Source: Nitrososphaeria archaeon (lineage in GTDB: Archaea; Thermoproteota; Nitrososphaeria; Conexivisphaerales; UBA164). From it: DNA of 7,855 nt. The stretch is from assembly GCA_029775955.1 (NCBI GenBank), contig JARVJW010000038.1, forward strand, positions 1 through 7,855, written 5' to 3'. Shown here one piece after another: positions 1 to 5,156 of the stretch; the stretch's first letter is position 1, and each line of letters opens with the position of its first letter. The notes under the pieces are model-generated. The model was not told the DNA's origin and did no database searches. It saw only the letters and a program-made list of their open reading frames with translations. The position numbers and the translations under genes are program-made.

Positions 1-287
1 CAAAGTGAGGGGATTAGTAAACCTGCCATTTGACGTTTTGAGCCAAAGATGAGAAACAAGGGAAGGAGATTCAAGCTCAGTCTCCTTAAGCAATTAATTA
101 AATACAAGGCCATGGGCAAAACAGTGTTGTTTGTGGACCCTAAATCGCAGAAATACTCAAAATGTAGTTGCATTGATAAGAACAATAGAAAAGGTCTTTT
201 CATTGCCTGAACTGTGGCTTTCAGTTAAATGCCTCAAGGAACATTAAAGGTAAATCTGAGTGCTGCTGTCAACCAGCCAATCGTTAG
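1..287 (+). pseudogene. tnpB (IS200/IS605 OrfB-type) C-terminal remnant
   Basis: Remnant of the 3' part of a TnpB-family RNA-guided nuclease gene; the window edge cuts its 5' side. In frame 1, after a TGA at 31-33, the reading LLKQLIKYKAMGKTVLFVDP (about 82-141) matches the conserved stretch just before the TnpB zinc finger. The first finger reads KYSKC where the family has CSKC, so one metal-binding Cys appears to have become Tyr. The frame then stops at 208-210. One shift near 195-200 restores SFHCLNCGFQLNASRNIKG, the second zinc knuckle and the end of the RuvC domain, where the usual catalytic Asp of the (R/A)DxNAARN stretch is replaced by S/N-type residues. The restored frame ends at 285-287. 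With an in-frame stop, a frameshift and lost zinc and acidic residues, it is very unlikely to be functional. Confidence 0.85.
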
Positions 288-290
288 CTC

Positions 291-318
291 GGTGAACCCA
301 TGCCCACTGGGAGGCCAG
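291..318 (+). repeat. degenerate IS200/IS605-type right-end motif
   Basis: Four bases after the end of the tnpB remnant the sequence begins GGTGAAC, followed by a C-rich then G-rich run ending GGCCA. The same GGTGAAC prefix, C-rich/G-rich order and GGCCA suffix occur at 7799-7830, where the hairpin is well preserved. Here the stem has lost bases and no longer pairs well. I read it as the eroded 3' terminus of the element that carried the upstream tnpB; this is inference from similarity to the other copy. Confidence 0.5.
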
Positions 319-402
319 CGACAAAGGGGTTAGTAGTTGGCGAAGCATGGCGTATGACTTTGTTGATAATTGCGCGCATTTATTAATATTTTGATACATA
401 GC

Positions 403-435
403 ATTTTATAGTAATATGCACATTACTATTATGGA
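403..435 (+). promoter_or_regulatory. archaeal TATA-like promoter of the sulfur operon
   Basis: TTTTATAG at 404-411 lies about 25-30 bases before the TTG at 436, the usual distance from an archaeal TATA box to the transcription start, and no Shine-Dalgarno-like sequence precedes 436. This suggests a leaderless or nearly leaderless mRNA. A second AT-rich element, TTTATTAATATTTT at about 379-392, could be an alternative TATA box giving a leader of about 25 bases. Every other junction in the operon is 5 bases or less, so this is probably the main promoter for everything up to 7559. Confidence 0.45.
408..429. promoter_or_regulatory. 8-bp inverted repeat overlapping TATA/start region (candidate operator)
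   Basis: ATAGTAAT (408-415) and ATTACTAT (422-429) are perfect inverted repeats separated by the 6 bases ATGCAC. The dyad overlaps the end of the TATA-like element and stops 6 bases before the TTG start at 436. A dyad here would suit a dimeric regulator that blocks transcription-factor or polymerase binding. No regulator gene is in the window, so function is inferred from position and symmetry alone. Confidence 0.4.
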
Positions 436-1170
436 TTGATATCATTACCAGTGACGCACTATGAAATTATTTACGGCTCGATAGTGCTGGTTGTTATACT
501 TGTAGTTGGATTTATATATGAATTAAAGCAGGGGGCAACAAAAGTGTACACCAAAAATGAAATTGCACATGGGGGAAATGGAAGCATGCTGATTAAGGCA
601 TTTATTGAAACAATCTTTCTCGATATGTTTGCATCGGAACCAATGGCAGCCTGCCATACACAGGCCTTCTATGAAAGCAAGGCCCATGTAAAGCGGGCTT
701 CACATATCCTTGTGTTTTATGGATTTGTCCTGCTGCTCATATCAACCATTATTGGTTTTGCCTTTGACAGATGGATTACTCCCTATGCGTTTTCAAAGGC
801 TTTCTACCTTGGACCACTAGGTAGCGTAATTGAAACTGGCTTGGGGGTGGTTGGCGGAATAATTATCCTGGCAGGCGTTGCTATATACTGGCCTGTCAGG
901 TACAGAGGGGAAGGTTGGAAGGCACTTTCTGCAGCAGACCTGTTTCTTTTACTTCTTGCATTTACTGTGATAACTGGATTTCTGCTGGAGCTTGCTGAAG
1001 AGTATTCCCTTTATGTTGCTGCAGCTTTCTGGATACATATGGCTTTCATATTTGCCCTATTTGCTACAATGCCATTCACAAAATTTTCTCACGCCCTATA
1101 CCAAATAATCTGGAACACACATGATAGGTTTTACAGGAAAGTTGCCTTAAATAAGGGAGAGGAAAGTTAA
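436..1170 (+). CDS. AprM/NarI-like haem-b membrane subunit for APS reductase
   Basis: A 244-residue integral membrane protein with five likely helices (about 11-28, 90-108, 130-150, 166-185, 195-213), the topology of the NarI/HdrE/QmoC-C-terminal cytochrome b family. Candidate haem ligands are H74, H84, H90, H201 and H219. H201 and H219 are 18 residues apart, like the two C-terminal haem ligands of E. coli NarI (H187/H205); H74 and H84 are 10 apart, like H56/H66. The motif FTKFSHALY (214-222) is typical of this family. It probably passes electrons between the quinone pool and AprBA at the membrane. Unlike QmoC it has no N-terminal ferredoxin-like domain. It sits directly before aprB, matching the aprM-aprB-aprA order of sulfur oxidisers. 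The start is TTG at 436: the ATG at 431 is out of frame and the frame is closed upstream at 412. GTG at 451 is an alternative. I am confident of the family, less of the AprM name. Confidence 0.75.
   Translation: MISLPVTHYEIIYGSIVLVVILVVGFIYELKQGATKVYTKNEIAHGGNGSMLIKAFIETIFLDMFASEPMAACHTQAFYESKAHVKRASHILVFYGFVLLLISTIIGFAFDRWITPYAFSKAFYLGPLGSVIETGLGVVGGIIILAGVAIYWPVRYRGEGWKALSAADLFLLLLAFTVITGFLLELAEEYSLYVAAAFWIHMAFIFALFATMPFTKFSHALYQIIWNTHDRFYRKVALNKGEES
1155..1162 (+). promoter_or_regulatory. ribosome-binding site of aprB
   Basis: GGGAGAGG lies inside the 3' end of the membrane-subunit gene, 8 bases before the ATG at 1171. The upstream TAA (1168-1170) directly abuts that ATG, so termination and reinitiation are probably coupled. 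Confidence 0.5.
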
Positions 1171-1617
1171 ATGCCGACATTTGTTTATGCATCTAAATGT
1201 TCAGGGTGCGGCGACTGTGTTGATATTTGCCCGAGCGATATAATACATTTTGACAGGAAGAGCAGGAAAGCCTACAACATTGAGCCTGATGCATGCTGGG
1301 AATGCTTTAACTGCATAAAGGTGTGTGCAAGGCAGGCCGTGGATGTAAGGGGATACGCTGATTTTGTGCCAATGGGTGCATCGATAAGCGTAACCAGGGA
1401 TGACAGAAAAAATGTAATAGATTGGAATATTATGTACAGGAATGGCACACGGAAAAAGTTCTCATTTCAAATAAGGACAACAGAATGGGGGTCAATTAAG
1501 CCCCCCTCCGAGTACCCTCAGGCAAAAATAGGCGAGGATGAAAACCTTTCACTTGAACCAGAAAAGTTGTACGTAGATTCCCTTCCACGATTAAAGGTGA
1601 GAAAAATTGAAGAATAA
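1171..1617 (+). CDS. aprB: adenylylsulfate reductase beta subunit (AprB)
   Basis: Iron-sulfur subunit of dissimilatory APS reductase, which relays electrons between the AprA flavin and the redox partner. Length is 148 residues, close to the usual 150 or so. Two [4Fe-4S] motifs are complete: C10, C13, C16, C20 and C42, C45, C48, C52. The second begins with the family signature CWECFNC. Family hallmarks follow: AVDVRGYADFVPMGAS (56-71) and the FSFQIRTTEWGSIKPP stretch (97-112). The C-terminal tail (about 120-148) matches the extension that in AprB wraps round AprA. The first cluster is in the compact CxxCxxCxxxC form; as I recall, many sulfate-reducer and Archaeoglobus AprB proteins have a few extra residues between the second and third Cys. 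The start MPTFV is the usual AprB N-terminus. The gene overlaps aprA by 11 bases. Confidence 0.96.
   Translation: MPTFVYASKCSGCGDCVDICPSDIIHFDRKSRKAYNIEPDACWECFNCIKVCARQAVDVRGYADFVPMGASISVTRDDRKNVIDWNIMYRNGTRKKFSFQIRTTEWGSIKPPSEYPQAKIGEDENLSLEPEKLYVDSLPRLKVRKIEE
1596..1600 (+). promoter_or_regulatory. ribosome-binding site deciding the TTG start of aprA
   Basis: GGTGA, complementary to the archaeal 16S 3' end, lies 6 bases before TTG at 1607. The aprA frame is closed by TGA at 1598-1600, and the next in-frame ATG (codon 17) falls inside the FAD-binding loop, so this TTG is effectively the only workable start. Confidence 0.6.
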
Positions 1618-3463
1618 AACAGTTGACTGCGATATCCTGATAATAGGTGGGGGAATGGCAGGCTGTGGTGCGGCATGGGAAGCAAGGTACTGGTCAAGAA
1701 ATTCCAAGATAGTGCTTGTGGATAAGGCAAATATAGACAGAAGTGGGGCAGTTGCCATGGGCTTATCAGCAATAAATACTTACATGGGCATGAGGTGGGG
1801 TGAAAACACTCCAGAAGACTTTGTGAACTACGTGAAAAATGACCTGATGGGCATAATAAGGGATGACCTTGTTTACGATGTTGCAAGGCACGTTGATTCA
1901 TCAGTTCACCTCTTTGACGAATGGGGATTGCCAATAATGAAGGATAAAAATGGCCATTACCTGAGGGAAGGGAAATGGCAGATAATGATACACGGGGAAT
2001 CATACAAGGCAATTATAGCTGAAGCAGCTAAAAAGTCGGCATCTGAAATTTATAACAGGGTCATGATAACACACCTGATAAAGGATACAAATAATAAAAT
2101 AGCTGGGGCAGTTGGGTTTGACGTCAGGGATGGGGCATTTTACTTATTTAAATCAAAAGCTGTAATTGTTTCAGCAGGTGGCGCTTCTCAGATATACAGG
2201 CCAAGGTCATCTCGTGAAGGTGCTGGAAGGACATGGTACCCACACTGGGCAAGCGGGTCTGCATATGGCCTCCTGATAGAGGCAGGGGCAACCATGACAA
2301 TGATGGAAGCAAGGTTCAGCGTTCCCAGGTACAAAGATGGATATGGCCCTGTGGGAGCATGGCAGTTGCTGCTAAAGGCAAAGCAGACAAATGCATTGGG
2401 GCAGGACAGCTTCGAACTTCACAAAGAGGAAATAAGGAGGTCATTTAACGGTAAAATGGGCTATGCGGACGTTGTGCCAACACCAACTAACCTTAGGGTG
2501 CTTTCAAGTTTAATGGAGTTAAAGGCCGGCAGGGGGCCCATCTACATGCACACTGAAAATGTCCTTACGAAGGAAAATGAGGAGCTAGGTTGGGAAGATT
2601 TTCTTGACATGACAATAAGCCAGGCGCTTGTCTGGGCAGGTCAAAACGTTGACCCAATGAAGGAGCCTTCTGAAATATTGCCCTCAGAACCATATGCAAT
2701 GGGCTCACATGCAACTGAAAATGGAGCATGGGCAAGTGGTCCTGCGGACCTGAGTTCTAGCTTTAAAAATGAAGAAAGGGGCAAAAGCTATTTCTGGGGC
2801 TATAACAGGATGTCAACAATTGATGGGCTCTTTGTAGCTGGTGATGCATGTGGCGCATCGCCTCACAAATTCTCTTCAGGGTCATTTACTGAGGGGAGAA
2901 TTGCTGCCAAATCTGCTGTTAAATATCTAATTGACCATGGCAGTGAGCATCCCCAAATTGAGAGCAACATGATTGAGCAGGTGAAGGACAATTTATATGA
3001 GCCAATGGAACGGTACAATAAAAATAAACATGAAATAACTGCCGGGAAAGTATCACCAGACATGATGTGGTATGACCAGGGCCTTGCGCGTTTGCAAAAG
3101 CTAATGGATGAATACGTTGCAGGATGGGGGTCCTGGTATACGACCAACGAAGTGATGCTCAACAAAGCACTGAAGCTGATAAAGATGCTAAAGGAAGATT
3201 TTGTAAATTATGCAGCAGCAGAAGACTACCATCAGTTGCTCAGGGTATGGGAACTGTGGCACAGAATACTGACGGCGGAGTCAATAGTGGTGCACATGCT
3301 TTACAGGAAGGAAACCAGGTGGCCTGGATACTATATAAGGTCAGACTTTCCTGCAATAGATGACAGTGGATGGAGGGTGTTCGTTAACTCTCGTTACGAC
3401 AGTAAAACGCAAAGCTGGGAAACCTTTACTGTACCTGTAATAGATTTGGTGGTGCGCAAATGA
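1607..3463 (+). CDS. aprA: adenylylsulfate reductase alpha subunit (AprA)
   Basis: Flavoprotein catalytic subunit of dissimilatory APS reductase, catalysing APS + 2e- to sulfite + AMP or the reverse through an FAD-sulfite adduct. Length is 618 residues (Archaeoglobus AprA is about 643), in the fumarate reductase/succinate dehydrogenase flavoprotein fold. The FAD dinucleotide loop is at 11-23 (GGGMAGCGAA) and the C-terminal FAD segment is VAGDACGASPHKFSSGSFTEG at about 410-430. By alignment from memory with the A. fulgidus enzyme, active-site positions are kept: N57, E131 (HGESYK), W210, R241 (in RYKDGYGPVGAW) and H368 (GSHATENG). One difference is Q253 after GAW, where a Phe lining the substrate pocket is usual. 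The helical C-terminal domain (about 490-618) is complete. The gene starts at TTG inside the end of aprB and overlaps sat by 4 bases (ATGA), so all three are probably translationally coupled. Confidence 0.96.
   Translation: MKNKTVDCDILIIGGGMAGCGAAWEARYWSRNSKIVLVDKANIDRSGAVAMGLSAINTYMGMRWGENTPEDFVNYVKNDLMGIIRDDLVYDVARHVDSSVHLFDEWGLPIMKDKNGHYLREGKWQIMIHGESYKAIIAEAAKKSASEIYNRVMITHLIKDTNNKIAGAVGFDVRDGAFYLFKSKAVIVSAGGASQIYRPRSSREGAGRTWYPHWASGSAYGLLIEAGATMTMMEARFSVPRYKDGYGPVGAWQLLLKAKQTNALGQDSFELHKEEIRRSFNGKMGYADVVPTPTNLRVLSSLMELKAGRGPIYMHTENVLTKENEELGWEDFLDMTISQALVWAGQNVDPMKEPSEILPSEPYAMGSHATENGAWASGPADLSSSFKNEERGKSYFWGYNRMSTIDGLFVAGDACGASPHKFSSGSFTEGRIAAKSAVKYLIDHGSEHPQIESNMIEQVKDNLYEPMERYNKNKHEITAGKVSPDMMWYDQGLARLQKLMDEYVAGWGSWYTTNEVMLNKALKLIKMLKEDFVNYAAAEDYHQLLRVWELWHRILTAESIVVHMLYRKETRWPGYYIRSDFPAIDDSGWRVFVNSRYDSKTQSWETFTVPVIDLVVRK
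3449..3455 (+). promoter_or_regulatory. ribosome-binding site of sat
   Basis: GGTGGTG near the 3' end of aprA lies 4 bases before the ATG at 3460, which itself overlaps the aprA TGA stop as ATGA. It is a partial match to the archaeal Shine-Dalgarno sequence. Confidence 0.35.
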
Positions 3464-4803
3464 ACAGCCTGACAATAAATACCCCAGAACCTCACGGCGG
3501 CAAGCTAGTAAATGGGGTGAGGAACAACGTAATTGTTAAAAAGGAATACCCTGCCCTGGAAATAGAACCGGAGGTTGATATGGGGATTGTAATAAGAAAT
3601 GTTTACAGGGAAATCATGTCAATAGCGTATGGATTTTTCAGCCCGCTTGACAGATTTATGACAAGCAATGAAGTTGAAAGAGTATTAAAAGAAAGGAGGT
3701 TGCTTGACGGGTGGATTTTTCCATTTCCAATTATATTTGACGTAAATCCGGAAAAGATCAGAGGGCTATCTATAAGGGAAGGCGATAGCGTTCTGTTAAA
3801 ATTAAAGGGAAACCCATTTGCAATGCTTGAGGTAGAAGAAATTTGGAAATTCAACCCAAGGGAAATTGCAGACAGGACATTCGGAACACCAGATAAGAAC
3901 CCTGATGCTGTAAAAAGGGCATTTGACCACAAGCATCCAGGATGGAGCATTTATGCCAAGATGTCAGGAGTAGCGCTCGGCGGCAAGGTTTACATCATCA
4001 ATGAGCCAAAATTTAAGGCAGTTTACGAAAGGTTCTGGTATCCTCCTGAAAAATCCAGGACAGAATTTGCAAAAAGGGGATGGAGGACTGTCATAGCGCA
4101 TCAGACGCGCAATGTGCCACACATGGGTCATGAGCACTTGATGAAGCAGGCTGCATTTATGGGCGACACTGAACCATGCAATGGCATACTGGTAAATGCG
4201 ATTGTCGGTTCGAAGAGGCTTGGAGATTTTGTTGATGAAGCCATACTTGAAGGCCATGAAGCAGTTGACAAATTTGGTTATATAAACCCTGCAAGGCACC
4301 TGGTGTCAATGACCCTGTGGGATATGAGGTACGGCGGCCCTCTTGAGTCAATTTTGCATGGAATAGTTAGGCAAAACATGGGTTGCACGCATCACATGTT
4401 TGGCAGGGACCACGCTGCAACTGGTGACTATTACGATCCATACTCAACACAGGCACTCTGGGAAAATGGCCTACCTAGCTTTGGTTTAAATGCATCGCCT
4501 TTTGACATGGACAAGGGGTTGAAGATAAGGCCTGTAAACATGCAGGAATTCTGGTACTGCCCAGTTTGCGGTGAAATAGCATACAGCAGGACCTGCGCTC
4601 ATGGAGATAGGGCAGAAAGGTTCAGTGGAAGCTTTATAAGGGGATTGATAGCTGAAGGGATAAAACCACCGCCAATCATATTCAGGCCAGAGGTTTACGA
4701 TATAATAGTCAAGTGGTGGAGGGAGTTCAGGTATCCATTTGTAAATAAAAGGTACCTTGAGATAAAGGAAAAAGAACTGGAAGTCGACATTGAGGCGAAG
4801 TAA
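3460..4803 (+). CDS. sat: dissimilatory ATP sulfurylase (sulfate adenylyltransferase, homo-oligomeric type)
   Basis: Interconverts ATP + sulfate and APS + pyrophosphate; next to aprBA this is the energy-metabolism enzyme. Length is 447 residues, near the roughly 456 of A. fulgidus Sat. An N-terminal PUA-like domain (about 25-185) precedes the nucleotidyltransferase domain. The catalytic motif QTRNVPHMGH is at 215-224 with both His (H221, H224), the GRDHA motif is at 315-319, and the FSGSFIR segment (388-394) matches the usual ISGT-x-(I/V)R loop. C367, C370, C379 and H381 (CPVC...CAH) form a probable zinc-binding knuckle like that reported in bacterial ATP sulfurylases. There is no C-terminal APS kinase domain, so it does not serve PAPS formation. 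About 24 N-terminal residues are poorly conserved in character. It is followed 3 bases later by the next gene. Confidence 0.95.
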   Translation: MNSLTINTPEPHGGKLVNGVRNNVIVKKEYPALEIEPEVDMGIVIRNVYREIMSIAYGFFSPLDRFMTSNEVERVLKERRLLDGWIFPFPIIFDVNPEKIRGLSIREGDSVLLKLKGNPFAMLEVEEIWKFNPREIADRTFGTPDKNPDAVKRAFDHKHPGWSIYAKMSGVALGGKVYIINEPKFKAVYERFWYPPEKSRTEFAKRGWRTVIAHQTRNVPHMGHEHLMKQAAFMGDTEPCNGILVNAIVGSKRLGDFVDEAILEGHEAVDKFGYINPARHLVSMTLWDMRYGGPLESILHGIVRQNMGCTHHMFGRDHAATGDYYDPYSTQALWENGLPSFGLNASPFDMDKGLKIRPVNMQEFWYCPVCGEIAYSRTCAHGDRAERFSGSFIRGLIAEGIKPPPIIFRPEVYDIIVKWWREFRYPFVNKRYLEIKEKELEVDIEAK

Positions 4804-4806
4804 AAA

Positions 4807-5151
4807 TTGGAATACATAATAAGCATTGTCTTGGATGAAGACAGATTCAACAGGATCAGGGGAAGCGGGCTGGAAGGAAAGGTAAAGGGGCTTTTCGGAG
4901 GGACATTAAAAGTAATTGACCTTACAGTAACGGAAGAGCAGGCCAAAAAAATACTTGATGCTTTTCCAAAATCGAGAATAGATGCCAGGAAACATATAGA
5001 GGAAACGCCAGTATCGTTCAGGAGGGAGCTTTTTAATTTGCTTGTTACAAAGGGGGATGATGCGCTTAATGAGATTTTGAGCGACAAAAAACTGGGCGAA
5101 TTGAAATCGTTATCATTAGAAGAGGATGACTACCTTACTCCGCCCTCCTGA
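4807..5151 (+). CDS. uncharacterised 114-residue acidic protein of the sulfur operon
   Basis: I do not recognise a named family. It encodes a soluble 114-residue protein with no Cys, no signal peptide and no membrane segment. The predicted pattern is a beta strand (2-9), a glycine-rich basic stretch GSGLEGKVKGLFGG (19-32), a second strand KVIDLTV (35-41), a helix (43-53), a long helical segment (56-92) and an acidic tail ending LEEDDYLTPPS. The start is TTG at 4807: the frame is closed by the sat stop two codons upstream and there is no in-frame ATG or GTG near the beginning. A weak GAGG at 4792-4795 precedes it. From memory, the A. fulgidus sat operon also carries a small ORF (about 117 residues) between sat and aprB; whether this is its relative cannot be judged here. 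Position suggests an accessory role for Sat or AprBA. Confidence 0.75.
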   Translation: MEYIISIVLDEDRFNRIRGSGLEGKVKGLFGGTLKVIDLTVTEEQAKKILDAFPKSRIDARKHIEETPVSFRRELFNLLVTKGDDALNEILSDKKLGELKSLSLEEDDYLTPPS

Positions 5152-5156
5152 CCATT

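Noticed and set aside
431..433. ATG just before the first operon gene as its start
   Set aside because: It reads ATG GAT TGA, a two-codon frame out of phase with the membrane protein; the TTG at 436 is in frame.
1518..2012. 164-residue open frame on the - strand across the aprB/aprA junction
   Set aside because: It lies wholly opposite two strongly supported genes, has low-complexity Ser/Leu/Pro/His composition and shows no domain.
3964..4351. Two overlapping - strand frames inside sat
   Set aside because: They are antisense to the catalytic core of Sat, overlap each other and have no recognisable motif.
5100..5156. Separate promoter for the H+-ATPase
   Set aside because: No convincing TATA-like element lies 25-30 bases before 5157; the region is the coding 3' end of the small gene.
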